A stretch of DNA of 64,000 bases. Source: Lethocerus indicus (Eukaryota; Arthropoda; Insecta; Hemiptera; Belostomatidae). The position numbers were made by a program, and so were the translations under genes. Location of the stretch: contig JACDQD010000010.1 in the NCBI GenBank assembly GCA_019843655.1, positions 7,299,637 to 7,363,636 on the forward strand, in the 5' to 3' direction. Positions 11,317 to 25,568 of the stretch are shown here, piece after piece; positions within the stretch are counted from its first letter, which is position 1, and each line of letters begins with the position of its first letter. The notes under the pieces are model-generated. The model had not been told where the DNA came from. It did not search any database and was given only the letters and a program-made list of their open reading frames with translations.

Positions 11317-14300
11317 CCTATTTTAACAAACAGAAATAAACATTTTGTGTAAGGTTGTTAAGACCACGGTAAGGGAACTAAGAGTAAAATGGCATTTTTT
11401 AAAAAGCACTGAGAAGTAAAATTTTGAGCAAAGATAGTTTTGAATGAAGTTAGAAACACTTCAAGGTACAGTGTTCACCAGAAATTTTTATCAAATAATA
11501 ACTCAATGCAATAACACAATTCCATGGACAAGTTATTCCCATTAAAATAAACAAACCTGGAATGTGTGCGACGTGTTTGGTGACTGGCTGGAAGCAAGAC
11601 TTTCCGTAAGAGATTGATGAGCCTGAGATTTGGCAAAGTCCTCGTACAATTGTACTTGCAATGGACTAAGGTCACAATAGTAATCCTGTAATGTGAACAA
11701 GACGATATATTTCATGTAAATTGTTGTTATGTTTATTATTATCAGTAATAATAGGTAAAGAGAAAATTTTTAAAAAATACTGTGTTCAAGTTACCTGTGT
11801 GATTTTGGGAGGTAAGTCTTTAAGGACATCTTCTTTCATTCGTCTGAGCACAAATGGTAATACTTGTCTGTGCAAAGCTTCCATTGCAAGTATCCCTAAA
11901 GGATGAAAAATAAATAAACATTTCAATTTATTTTTAGCAAAGTAGGAATTGTAAATGTTCCAAAAACTTATGCAAACCAAATTCACTCGCAAATCAAAAT
12001 TCAATTGCAGCTGATAGAAATAAATTTCATAATATATTTCTTACCTGATTCTTGCTCTTTTGTGGAGCTCTTGGGATCTCTACTTGCAAGTATAGGCTTG
12101 CTATAACGGGCATTAAATTGTTTTTCAGTGCCCAAAAAGCCAGGCATTAAGAAATCAAACAGTGACCACAATTCTAAAACATTATTCTGAATCGGAGTAC
12201 CTGACAAAATCAAGCGATGGTTGGCACTCAACTGTTTAATTGCTTTTGAAGCCTAGAATAGAGAATATAAAAATAATAAACAATGTCTAAATAAATACTG
12301 CATAGTATTACAGTTGAAGAACTGTAAATCTATACTAACTCTACATCTAACTATAACAAATTAAATTACCTTTGTTTTACCATTTTTAATGACATGCCCC
12401 TCATCTAAAATACAGTAGTTCCACTTGATTGATGAAAAAAAATCAATGTCCTTTCTGACAACGTCATAGGAAGCGACAATAAGATTGTACCTTTTCACAC
12501 GGGATCTCAACCTGAAATGTATTATTGTTTAGTTGCTTCTAATGAATAAACAATTTTTTGTTGAATGATTAAGAACAAAACTAAATAAAATGATATAATC
12601 TACTTTTCTCTTTCCAGAGGAGTTCCAGCATATTGGAGTGGATTTAAATAGCGCTTCGCAAGAAATTTTTCCACCTCAAAAACCCAGTGGCCAGTAAGAG
12701 TAGGTGGGCAAACAACTAGAGAAGGCAGAGGGGCACAATCATCTTGTTTAGTTTCCTAACAAAGAGAGATAATTTAATTAGTCGAGATAGTAACAATACT
12801 TAATGTAACATAATAAAGTCAATAATAGAATTAAATAAATACCTTGTACTTCTTTTCCCTGTAATAATGATCACTAGCCAATATGCAAATTGACTGCAAT
12901 GTTTTGCCCAGACCCATATCATCACACAGAATACCATGCAATTTATACTTGTTTAGAAATGCCAACCAATTGACACCAGACTGAAACATTACGTAAATTA
13001 TATTTAAATATCAGTGTTTAAACATAAGTAACAATTGAAATACATTAGAAATTTATTTTTATACTTTATTTACAGTTTTAAATATTACATTTATATTTTT
13101 CAAAATGTCCTTCAATTATTATAAGAGAACTTATGTATTAATTGATTTAACAAACAGAACTGACACATTACGCAAAGTAAAATAATTATATCATGATTAT
13201 TCAACATTCTTATCTCTTTATTCAACAGTCATACACAATTGAGAAGTTAAATGAGATTAATATCACAATATTTCTCTCAATAATGCATTCCTAAATATAA
13301 TAAAACTAGTCCTCTTATGTGACCATATGCAGAAATGTTCAACACATTTCCCTCATCCTGTAACTTGCAATAAATATGCAATTCCTCCTAAGACATTTCT
13401 AAGAGTAAATCACAACTAATTAAAAGAGCTATCACATTTACTGACAACAGTTTCATTTCCTGCAGTTTAATTGGTATAAAGTAAATCTCCCTTTACAATA
13501 CCTGTTGGTATGACCTGAGTTCGGCTCGGATTGGAACAGGAATTTCATAGTTGTCAATACTTGATGGGTTGAATAGTTGTTCGAGAAAATCTCTCTGGGT
13601 CTCCTTCAGGCGTGTCAGATATGGGCCCAAAGCGGTGGGGTTGGATGATACTCCATCGAGGGGCATGAGTTGTATCAGATTTGCGAATGTATGCGTAGCC
13701 AATATCCTAACACTGAAGTCTTGATCGCTCATCCGACCTAAATAAACAATTGGGGATCTTACATAATTACAGTTGTGTTATTAGGGCCACACATATGTTC
13801 CTAATATAATTCAAACTTTTAAATAACTGTACAAAATATATATCTAGCTAGAGATTTACAAATAGATATTAAAGTAGAAACTCATCAATACTAAGCCCCT
13901 ACCTAATAACAAGGTGTTTTTTTAAATATTAAATTACAAATACCAAGAAACTTGATTTTCATTAAATTAATTAAAACTAAACTAATTAAAATGCAATACA
14001 AAGGAAAAAATAAATATTTAAAGAATATATAATGCAAAAACCTACAGATAATGATTTTATTTTCACAATTCCTTACATATATGATAGCTAGCATTTTTCC
14101 TATCAGGAAAAATCAGACAGATTATCAAGATTTGGACTAATGACATGCTATCCCATAATATACTTTTGTACCCCTCATAATATTTGTAGCCATTTTAAAT
14201 TTCATAAAATAATCTAATCTATCGCGAATTCGTGTAGAGATTGTCGTTTTAAAAAAGAAATTGTTTCAGACTAGTAAAAATTAAGTAATATTCATTAATC

Positions 14301-17300
14301 CTACCTAATAGTGGAACTACTAAGAACAATATGTAAGGAACAATGTTAAGCTGCATTTTCTCCATAATAATAGCAATTGTTTCGACTGCCCCTTGTCTCT
14401 TTGTGACGTTATCTGCTGCAGAAAGCATTGGAATGACCTTTTCAATAACGTATGTCATAACCAGTATTGGGTCGAGCGTCGTGAGCATTGCTATACAGCG
14501 TGATGCCATGTGTCTGACGGCCTGATATGGGTGCGAAAGGAGACACACAAGATGCGGTAAAACTTTCATCAGCTGTTAAACACAATAAATATTAAAAGAA
14601 ACGAGAAATACAATGGTATTCATGAAAATGAAATTTTCAACATTAATTTGCAATGAACCAATTCTACTTCAAGCTATATATAATTGTATACAATATAATA
14701 ATAATGAGCTTTTATTGAACTTACTTCAGGTATCAGTGATTTGTGAACGGCTGGACTCGTGACTTCAAGAACTTGTAATAGCCCAATGATAACTTCAGCA
14801 GCTTGCACATTATTCATAAGACTGTTTGGATCTATACAAACAGCATTTGTAAATTAACCAACCAAACCGTCATTGACAGTATTTAAAAATTACAGAATAT
14901 CAACAATCTAAATTGCACAAATAATTATAAAATAATCTGTTAATATTATTTAGTATTATTAATATTTTATTACGATATCTTTGTAATAGTAATAAATTGT
15001 ACTTTTTTGGATAAATCAAGTAAATATAATTTTGATATTTAATACACTGTAAAGGTTTAAAACACATATCCTCACCGAAATTATTAGGATCAACTGTTTC
15101 TTCGAGTGTACCGACAATGGAGTTCCACAAGATAGGTAAGCTGGTTGGAAGATTAGCCCCAAATCTTGAGGTAATGGCAACTAATGCAAGGCATGATCCT
15201 CTTCTTTGTATTCTCTTCATTCTTAAAGACTGTAGAATAAATAAAATTTAAAAATTTGAAATTGGTATTTAGATATACTATATAAGTATAATGAATAGGT
15301 TAACATTTAGGTTAACATTGATAAATTTTAATGTTTATTGATTTTGTATAATTAGGGAAAAATATTTATAAAAAATATTACATAATTACCCAATGAATGA
15401 ATGTATTAAACAACCTGGACATTATCATTAAAAAAAACCATATTTATATATATAATCATGAGTCTGTTACACATAATATGAGTATAGGTATACAAATGTT
15501 ACCTGATCTTCGATACCCAGTATTTCCTCCAATGGTATATCTGTCACGGGGGGCCTTCCTGGTCCTCTACTCCCATTTGAATTAGATCTTCTAAGCACAG
15601 CCCTTTCAGCAGTCTACAAGAACAATATTTTAAATGCATAACTTTTATTGCTACTTCCATATACTAGTACGGAACAGAAAATTATATTTCAAAAGAATAT
15701 GAAATTTGAAATTTAATGGATACAATGTATATAATATTTTTAATAAAAGTATTGGATGGTACATAAATCACATATTTTTACATTACCTTTTGCTGGTTAA
15801 TTAAGGTAATAATACCACTGTAGATGTCGCTAGTATTTGAAATTACAGCAGACCTGAGTGCTGACTCACTTCTATTTTTCCCAGTTGTTAATAATTCCTA
15901 AAATAGGAAAACATAGTTAACAAAAATGTTATTTAATGCAACTATATACTATGTTTAAAGAGTTTTATACCTACAGCAATTTTATAGTATTTATAATTAC
16001 GAATTGTCAGAACAATGCATAATAAAATCCTATCCATTAATAAATTGATTTACTATTCAAAATTATTAGCATCTGAGAATGAAATAAATGAGTAATATTT
16101 TAATGAAGTACTTCTATCTATCTTAAATTATTTACACTACAAAGTAGAAAAATTTTATTTAAAACTATACCCTAGAAACATGTTCTGGAATTTTTGGAGT
16201 AAATTCTGGATCACATCTAAGGTATGTGCATAAGTTAGTTACAATTTTGTTATTTGGGCATGGGTTCCTGTTGAGACTCATTTCTATTAATTGGGCAAGA
16301 TGTTTAGCAGCAAGACCCTGAAATACAAAGTTATAAACTAGGAATATATTACAACAAAAATAATGAAAAGAAAATTATTTATTCACAATTTTATGAAAAA
16401 TAAATAAAGAAATATGCTAATATTTTTTTTAACAATTAAAAATTTCAATTTAAAAACAGAATATCTAATGTAAAAATAAAAAATATCTATAAAAATAGAA
16501 ACAAATTTCAAAATAAAAATTATATACACCAATTAAGTCAATATTTCAAAATTATTAAGAAGTTATGAAGAAATGAACTATTAATAAGATATTAATTATT
16601 AGATTAAGATATTATGAAGTTGCATGCAATATTCATACCTGTAATTCTTCATTTTCTTCACGTTTAACACTATCCATCAGTGGTTTAACTATTGGATGAA
16701 GTTTTTCTGGTAAGCTTCCCAGCATGACAAGTGCCCCTGCAAGAGCAGCTTGTGTCCTGTACAGTTATAAAGAATGACAATATTATTTTAGGTAAAAATA
16801 TCCAATTCAAATAATAATTTAGACTGTACTAGACAGTAGAAGTTCATTTATAATTCATATTAACTGGTAATCTAAAAAATATTTAATCCTTATAAGCAAA
16901 TTTCAAAGCAATGATGATACAACTTACATTACATTTAACATATTTTGATCAGTTAAAGTAGCAACAATGGAAGTATGTATGGTTTTTCGCCTGTCCTGCA
17001 GAGTTTCAGCTACCTTAGGTTTTAATTTAACCTTGGTTAGAATATGAGCAATGCTTTCACCACACATTTTCTCCATCTGGTCCAAAGTCAATACCTGATA
17101 AAACACAATACTGATTTATTTCTGTGAAACAATAAAAGGATTTAACTGTTACAATTATTAGAAGAAATAACCTACTGGTTGAGTACAGTCTTCGGTAGGC
17201 AGTTTATAATGCTTTAAGAGAGCAACAAAATCTTTGGTTTCTTGTAAGAGCCTGGTATAACACATGGCTATTTCATCATAATAAACTATTTCAGAGACAC

Positions 17301-19202
17301 ACTGCAATAGCCTGAAATAAAGAAAAATTTATAAGAGAACGAATTTAATATATATGCAGACAAGTTTATGGACAGATAATATTCATTACAATTATTCATA
17401 TACATTTTTATTTGTTTTGAGTAATTTATTTCCCTTTTACTTTCTAAAAGAGAATAAACTTTAAATATAGTTATATATTATGCAATATATCATACATTAT
17501 TCAAGGTTACTTGTAATAAATTAAGAAGTACTCTCAATTCAGTTTCAAATTATTGTTGATATAACTTAAAACTATTTTATTCCATAAATCTTAAGACTAT
17601 ATCATGGTGCACAAGAATATATGTAAAATACCTTTCAACAAGTACAGCTGGTGGGGGCTTAGGTGGACTTCGTTTTGCCCATTCAGCCACAACAAGCCCT
17701 ACTATTAGTCTCTGCAGAGCAGACTTACTATTCAGGTACACAAGTAAAACTTTCACATAACAATCTATTGGAGACTCCATTTCACTTGTGTAAACTATAC
17801 CCGGTGCAGGCTGTACTATGTAAGTCGACAAGAATCCTGAAATTAAATTAATAAGTACAATATTATATTTTAAAATAATGCTTCTTATTATTGTTACAGG
17901 GTCAAAAACAAAATCAGTAAAGTTATGATAATGAATATCTAATTCACTGTAGGTACCTAACATTCGTGTAGCCATACATCTGGCACGTAGTGCATTTTCT
18001 TCTCTTGTTTCTTGGGAAACAGTTTCACTTCCTCCAATATATTGTTTGATCTCACAATGAGCCACAGCATTACATTCTAAAGCGTTATTGGTTCCACGCT
18101 TATTGCTTCCCTCCTGTAATTGTTGTGGCTGTACATTAAATATGCCAATAATTAATTAATTAAATACCAATATTAAAATGATTGATTTAGAAAAGCTCCC
18201 TCACCTTTGGAAGAGATTTTGCTTGAATGAGCAACGATGGATCAAAAGGTAACTTAGTAGGTTGCATCGCTAGGCACAACCAGCCGGTCATTACAGGACA
18301 TGCAGCCAACAATACATCGGCCAGACTACTACTACTTATTATACTACACCAAACCTAAAAGTAATAATAATTTTTAAATTACTTATTTCGTTATAGTGAT
18401 ACACTTTTTATTAACTGGTAAAATGAAAATAATAACTTACAAACATTTTCATAGCAAATAATTATTATAACCTGCATCTTATATTTTACAATATCCGTAA
18501 TGGTTTTTTACAATTATTTTTCCTTAATAAAATTTCAGCTCTTGAACTGCATTATTCAAATAAAATTTTATTTAATTTCATTGATTTTGATTTTCAGGCA
18601 ACATAAGCTCCATACTTTTGTATATAATTGTACAGTATATTTTCTTATAATACTATAAAGAATATCTTCCAATAAAGTCTAAATCCAATAAAAAAAAACA
18701 CAACTAAAACAGTAACAAATCTTATGTCAATACCTGTTCTACAATGGCACAAATACTGGTGTGATGTTCAATAAGCCCCCTTTGGAAAACATGCCTCATT
18801 GTCGGCTGTAGGAGCGACGCCCAGGTCGTGAGACCTTGGAGTGTGGGCAACACGGACAATGTTTGCAGAGCAGCACTCCTAACACTCGAGTTATTATGTT
18901 GTAAAAGTGACCATAACCTCCTCACCAATTCACCGACTGTCTCATCAGCACTGTGGACATGAAAAAACAAATATGTTATACAAGATTTACTTTGTTCAAC
19001 GGTAGTTACTTTTATTACTGTTAAAATAATTTGTTTTTCCTATGTATGGATACTTTAAATCAACATTTGTACACAATAAACTTGTCTAAATCAAATCCTG
19101 TTAACATCTATAACATTTTGATTTAAAAAATTATGACTTAATTTTATAATTAATCTTGAATTAAGTTTTTATTATTTGAAGACACATACACACCTATATA
19201 AG

Positions 19203-19252
<50 letters not shown>

Positions 19253-22200
19253 ATTCAGAACTGTAGGTTTCACATGAAACATTACCTAATTTTACTACTG
19301 ATATTTGGTTTGATGAGAAGCTGAGCAAGCAGTGGTACATAGGTATTTGCTGCAGGCGTTAAATCATCTTGCTCTGGTATTAGAGAACAAAGTGTTTTCA
19401 GAACAGTCAAAGCTGAATCAGGATGTTCAAGAACCATAAGATCAACTGAAGTTGCTAAAGCTCCACCTGCTACAGCACCAACATCATCCACGGGATCACT
19501 CAATGCCTTATGCAAGGCATCAAAACTAACAGGTAGAAGTTTTCCAAGTATATCCTGAAGTAACAAATATAAATAAATATAATCCAGATATCAAAATACA
19601 TAAATATTCCTGTAAGTAACAAAACAAACTGCATAGGAAATTAATAAAGGAATATATATTAGAAAATTTTCTACTTCCAGCAATGATAAATTGATTCAAT
19701 TTAAAGTATTGAAATTGTTATATAATAAATAATGAACAAAGTAACAATAAAATAAATATAAAATTTATGGACAAGATTGACTTACTTGTCGCACAGCAAA
19801 CATATATTTAATCCCCAAGAGACCTCCATGTCTTGTTTCCCAGTCTGTTTGCTCCAGAAGCTGTAGGAGAACTTTGAGAATTTCTATAACTCTATTGGAA
19901 TCCATTAAATTCACAACCGAACCTGCAGGATGATAACAGTGTCAATCTTGTTAGTAATCAAACAAAACTGTTTTTCATGAAAAAAAATTCAATTACAAGC
20001 ATATTTTTATATATTCTCACTTTCAATTCATAGTAATAATATCAATTTTATATTGGGAATATTATTTACAATAAATTACAAACCTAAGGCTTGAGCACAA
20101 GTTTCCCTTACTGGGGCCACAACTTGATCTCCAACAAAGTCTCCAAACCTGTCCAATGTCAAGACACAAACAAGGCGCAAAGCAATATCTTCAAGGCAGC
20201 ATTGATGAAAGTGTTCCATCTATAAAAATATAAGAACAGTCTAAATTGTTTTTTACTCTAACATTCCCTTATATAATTCTAGTAACTCCATTATTATTAT
20301 AATGACTGTTTCTTTGATTGTAGTTAATTGAAACTCACATTGTAAATTGTATTTTATTTATATTAACTATATGAATAAAGCTTTAAATTTAAAAATAATA
20401 TAAGAATACCAAATAAATTGTATAAACTCAATAATTATTATACAGAGCTATTTGATTGAAATTATTATAAACAATTAGATTTTATATTACTAATATATAA
20501 CAGTGAGGACTAAATTACACTTTATTATAATAGTATGTAACAGACCTTGTCCTGTGGGAACTTGGAAGACTTTCCAACTCCTCGGCCCTGAGTTTTCATC
20601 AGGTGTCTTAAAGCTGTTCCAGCACCGTGTCTCACATCCCAGATAGGACTGAATATGGATGCCAGTAAACGCGAACAAAACCATTCCAAAGGCCAATCTA
20701 CAGCCTAGAACATCATTTAAAAGAAATAACGTTAATACCAAATTCCTGACACAATACAGAAGTACTGTACTACTAACCAAGTACTAGAAATGCCTAGTAC
20801 TAGTCTGAACAGTGTATAAATTCAAAACTTTGTGTCAACATAGTGATCTGACAAATTATATGAAACCATTTAAAAAACAAAAAAAATTGCATTGAAATTT
20901 TAAAATAGTTCCTCAAACATATAATTTTCAGTAAAATTATTTGCAACCATTATGCACTGCATTGTCCTGATTATCAACCAAAAGTTAGTATAACTGCAAA
21001 CACTGCTTTATTTTACATTACGATCTTATAACCATAATTCTGAAAGTGAGAACAAGTATTTTCAATTTAAAAAAAAGCAATACGGATATTTGAGCTACTA
21101 AGGGAACAATTGTTATTATTAATAATGCAATTATTATCTGCTTATTTTGTATAAGCACTAATCTCAATTTAAACTTAATTGTTTATATAATAAAATTTAA
21201 AAATTACATCTGATGACCAACACCCAGTATTATCGGGTACAGCTACATTCTCTGGAGGCCCACTCTCGAGTTTTACTTTCTTTTTCACTGGTTCGTCTTC
21301 CTCATCACTGTTTTGACTTGATGCTCCAACTGATCCTGTTTTGTCCCTAGTTCTCTGTTTCATTATGGCTTGCCTTGCTTTTCGCCTGGCCCTGTTTGCT
21401 TCTCTGCAGCTAAGACCCACAACATCGCTCACATTCATCTACAATTCAAATAATAATAGTAATATTTTAATAATATTTTACGAAGTACAATATACATACT
21501 ATTAATAGTTGTACATTAATTATTAAAGAAAAGTACATTGATTTTGCAATTATAATTATTTACACAACTTTATGAAACAAATGAAATAAAACTGATAGCT
21601 TCAAAAGGACGTACAGGGAGCTATAACAGGTATATATCAAGCTCATTGTCTCGAGGTTCAGAAAATACTAATATCAATTGCTTTTTTCTGATTAATGCCC
21701 TAAAGATGTATTTTATAACTTTTATTTGTGGAAATACCTTCTTGTACATAAGAATTTTAAATTCTAATTTATTGAAATTCAATTATATCACATATTTTAT
21801 TGTACAGAAAAACTTGTGACAACCAACACTCAATTGGACATCCAATTTTAATGAAGTGAATGAAATATTGAATAATTATTTATTTAGTAACAGCAAATTA
21901 CCTAAGTCATAATTGTATAATTATTAATATCAATGTACACTTTATTGTACATGTGATGTACTTACTTTGTTTTTCCTAAATTCTGGATCAATTTTTATTT
22001 CTACTTGTAAATCATCGGCTGAATACAAATTTGAAGTGTCGATACCAAGGCGGGAAGCTGCATCTAGTCCTAACTTAGAATTAAGAAGCTCGCACTGTTT
22101 TGCCAATTTTTCCTGAGCATTTCCTATAATTTAAATACAAATTTTTTCATTTAAATCTAAGAAACATAATTAAACTGTAATAATTTTTTATCTTACACAC

Positions 22201-24217
22201 AAACTAAGTGAAGGTTGTGTTGTTCAAATTGAGAATCTGATTTCTGAAATTTGGCAAATCTCTTAAACAACTTCAAATAAGTCAAAAGAGTTGAAGAATG
22301 ATGAAGCTATTAAAAATGTCATACCTCCAACATCCTCCTGGGTGTCATATTCTTTCCCCTCAGAGCCTGTGAGAGGAGCACTATTTGAAAGTATTGTATT
22401 AAGATTAAAACTATCACAAGTAATCCAATTGTTCTGGCAAGACCAAGTATCTGCATCTGAAAACAATACAAAATATTAATTGTCAGCAAACCCCACCTTT
22501 CAATCAATAAGGGATTAATATGTGGGTAGATTAAAAAATGGTACATAACAAATAAAAAAACACAGTACTCTATACTGTTAACATTTTATGGATAGGACTC
22601 TCAGCTGTTAAAACATTGCATTCAGCAATGTGCGCATATTTAACAACATATTATATCAAATTTGATTATTTCAAAATAGAATAAACCCAAAACTATTCTA
22701 TGCACATATGCCCTGTCAAATATCAATACCTATAATGATTTGTACAATAGCAAAAAGCAATTATCCAGTATGTGTGATCTGTCTGCTGTTCGTGCATTAG
22801 ACTATTATTTGAGAACAGCTGGATTGATTTTGATGGAACTTGTGTACAAAGATGTTCAGTTTTATAGAATATATACAGCTTTATATACATGTATATTAAA
22901 AGTAAATATTTCTTTATGTCGAATATGGGTATGTTCAAAACCAGAACTACTATTTTTATTGAAAAATAATTTTAAAATGTTGATTTTACATTTAACTGAA
23001 TTCTTATTTAGAACTAATGGACTTAACAGTCAATTAAAACTACACAAATACATAAAAAATATTTTTTATACAGATATAAAATATCTCCAAAATGTATGCA
23101 TATGAAAAATAAAAATATTTTCTTTAATGTTTATATATATTTTTGCTTACTATACTTTATGTAAGTCAATACTAAAAATTCATAAATGGCAATGTCCAAC
23201 CTTCCAGTTGACCAATTGGCTCCCACTGAGGTACATTTTTAAGTATGGCCTCAACAGCCAGTCCTGCTGCTAACCTAGTGTCCCAAGATGAAGACTGGAG
23301 GTAAGTCGTTATATTGGCCAAAAGATTGTGCACTTCGTGAGGATGAAGGCGTTGGACTTCACCCAGTTGGTTGGCAGCAGCACGGCGGGTAACTGCTGAG
23401 GAGCCAGTCTCCAGAAGTAAAAACAAACGATCCAACCTAACAAAATTGGTACATCCATTACCATTTTTTAAATTTTGTTGAAGTCTGCAAGAGTTCAGCC
23501 ATATTCAATTTTAATTCCTAAGTGCTACAATACTTTCCCTCCCCGTTACTGAATATCAATCACAAAACTCTGAGAAAATGTTCAGCATGCCTCAGGTGGA
23601 AATAGCTCCTGCTTGAAAAGCTTTTTTCATAATTTTTGTAATAGAATTTAATATTTATTTTTATTTCAATAAAACATACTGAACAGATTGAAGATAAACA
23701 TTTCTTTTATACTGCCAGTACTGAAAGAAGGTACCTGGAGTTTTTTTTTATATTTCTACAATCAGAATACCAACTCCAAAAATACGTATACCATAACAGT
23801 AATAAATATTAACATGAAGCATAAAGAAAAACTTGCAATTGTACTTCCTTTATTTGAAGCTGTTTAAAAAGTTGATTATGATAATATGGGGAAGACACGA
23901 ACTTTCAAGGATTTCAAGAACAACTTTTAATGTTTTAGTATTAAGAAAACACCATAAATTTCCTCAGAATTTTGTACTTTTTATATTTTCTATTCAGCCA
24001 TACAACTATGCTTTTCTCAAGAAATGTTATCACTGAACTTTATCATTCTTCATGTTATGCATATAATTTACATGAATAGTCTAGTTTCAGCATATTACAT
24101 CATTGGCTTTATCACACCAGTTCATTCCTACAAGGTACATGTAGTAATTTTCTGAACATAATGTTTGTTATACAGACCATAAATATAAAATCCTGTTTGC
24201 ACTCACCGTGATGTCAT
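9383..24217 (-). CDS. BTAF1: TATA-binding protein-associated factor 172 (BTAF1/Mot1, Snf2 ATPase)
   Basis: Removes TBP from DNA using ATP (B-TFIID). The 35 exons sum to 5484 nt, in frame, 1827 aa (human about 1849). Exons: 24217-24207, 23436-23201, 22456-22325, 22124-21966, 21438-21208, 20704-20546, 20219-20084, 19922-19786, 19554-19286, 18950-18734, 18354-18205, 18128-17957, 17836-17632, 17311-17176, 17094-16928, 16755-16639, 16317-16171, 15897-15787, 15613-15503, 15229-15076, 14831-14725, 14572-14305, 13737-13502, 12980-12843, 12755-12604, 12511-12370, 12252-12045, 11895-11795, 11685-11557, 11161-11013, 10869-10735, 10534-10372, 10237-10101, 9736-9655, 9562-9383. N-terminal HEAT-type region ([11 protein letters not shown] start). 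Snf2 motifs: DMGLGKT (about 1277), DEGH (about 1387), [26 protein letters not shown] (about 1714). The first coding exon is only 11 nt (M-T-S-R split). All motifs are intact, so the gene looks functional. Confidence 0.97.
11271..11314. repeat. (AT)22 microsatellite in a BTAF1 intron
   Basis: AT dinucleotide run of 44 bases between the exons at 11013-11161 and 11557-11685. It carries no coding sequence. Confidence 0.95.
19208..19248. repeat. (TA)20 microsatellite in a BTAF1 intron
   Basis: TA run of about 40 bases lying 38 bases outside the exon that ends at 19286, so it is close to the donor site of that exon. Confidence 0.9.
22760..22875 (+). repeat. Possible decayed interspersed repeat in a BTAF1 intron
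   Basis: Within the 23201-22456 intron, a segment reads CTGTCTGCTGTTCGTGC, then AACAGCTGGATTGATTTTGATGG, and further on GTACAAAGATGTTCAG. The order CTGTCTG..., 'ACTGCTGGACNGATTTTGATG', then 'ACAAAGAT' is one I associate with a widespread non-coding insect repeat (often Helitron-like). It is degenerate, and family assignment would need a repeat library. Confidence 0.35.
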
Positions 24218-25127
24218 TATAAATCCAATATATTAGTATTGCCTTGAGGAATCTGTAAACAATATATCAAATATATAAAAAAACAGTTTCATGGAAAAAG
24301 CATAATAAAAATATAATAGCAGCACCAACATTTAAAAATATAATCTTTATATGATGTACTTATCAAATAATATACTTGACAGAAAATAGTCAATCTAGTC
24401 AATATATTTATCCAGATTTAATTTTAAAAAGAAATAGACAACAATATGTTGGTTCTATAAAACATATTCTAATATACATGAAATAGTCAATTTTAATTTC
24501 ATGTGTTTGCTGTTATATTAACTGCCGATAAAACAATCATTGATGTCGTATCTATTACTATAATACAGATATTTATGCAGTTAATCCACTATTAGATATG
24601 AAATATATAAAAATTCAAATTCAATTACAAAATGTTGTGTAATACAAACAATAAAACTATATTTGCATAATGATAGCTGTATATTATTTAAAAGTGTTAA
24701 TTTAAACAAAGAACACAAACTAAATTGATGTCTTTAATATAAATGAAAGTCCTTAGTTATGTCAATGGTAATTCAGAAAATAGATAAGTCTAAATGATAT
24801 TAGGAATGAAGTTTAATACAAAATTTCAATAATATGTAGGCAAAAATGATACAATCACTTGCACTAAGGACTTACAGTTAACTTACTGAAGATAACTGAC
24901 ATATTTTAAAAATGTATTTAAAATATATCCTTAAAAATCATTGAAAAAAAAGATAAAATTCACTAATGAATATACTAATTACGTTAATTCATAATTAAGT
25001 AACTAAATACACTTAATTCAATGCACTAAGATAATAGTGCCAAGAACTACCATATTTACAAATTATTCAACTGTATTTAAAGTAAATACTATGTTCATTA
25101 ACCTCAATTTCATTTGTATATTTATAA
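24218..25127. other. BTAF1 upstream region
   Basis: AT-rich DNA upstream of the BTAF1 start codon. It should include the BTAF1 5' UTR and possibly non-coding 5' exon(s), because the first coding exon is only 11 nt. No core promoter motif stands out by eye. Confidence 0.4.
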
Positions 25128-25568
25128 ATTAAACTGGCAGTAAACGATTCACAACAACCGACTTACGTGAATAGGTGTGATTACAAAAAATTATACGTTC
25201 ATGTGTTTCCGTATCGGGAAAAATGGGATGATTGGATAGAACTTGGTTGTGGCCTAAAAATTTATTTGGCGGAAATAAATTCTGTTCATAAACTCAATAT
25301 AGATTTCGCCAGCTATCAATTTGCACAACCGCTGCCCTATAAACACGGTGGCGAACCGTCGCGGACCATAAGGACGGACTATTCGCGAACAGGTCAACAC
25401 ATCATTGAGGTTACACGAATTCCCCCACAAGTTAAAGGAATAAGTACAGCAAAATATCTCACGTTACAAAGCATCACGGGAACCCAGAGAAGTCAAAAGC
25501 TCATTCAGCCATTTCCCTCGATCAAAAAACCAATTATTGTCACTAAAAACAAAGACAAACCACAGTAA
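25128..25568 (+). CDS. Orphan open reading frame, no in-frame ATG
   Basis: An open frame of about 146 codons ending in TAA. Its composition looks protein-like (mixed charged and aromatic residues, e.g. REKWDDWIELGCGLKIYL, and PYKHGGEPSRTIRTDYSR) and is less AT-biased than the flanks. It has no ATG in frame, so if real it must be a spliced 3' exon (a weak acceptor ends at 25140) or use a non-ATG start. I do not recognise the protein; short basic, Tyr/Pro-containing proteins of this kind include axonemal microtubule proteins, but I have no positive match. It lies between the divergent BTAF1 and NOL12 genes. Confidence 0.35.
   Translation: MKLAVNDSQQPTYVNRCDYKKLYVHVFPYREKWDDWIELGCGLKIYLAEINSVHKLNIDFASYQFAQPLPYKHGGEPSRTIRTDYSRTGQHIIEVTRIPPQVKGISTAKYLTLQSITGTQRSQKLIQPFPSIKKPIIVTKNKDKPQ

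Noticed and set aside
22740..23105. 121-codon open frame on the plus strand inside a BTAF1 intron
   Set aside because: AT-driven composition with no recognisable domain, and it overlaps the suspected repeat remnant.
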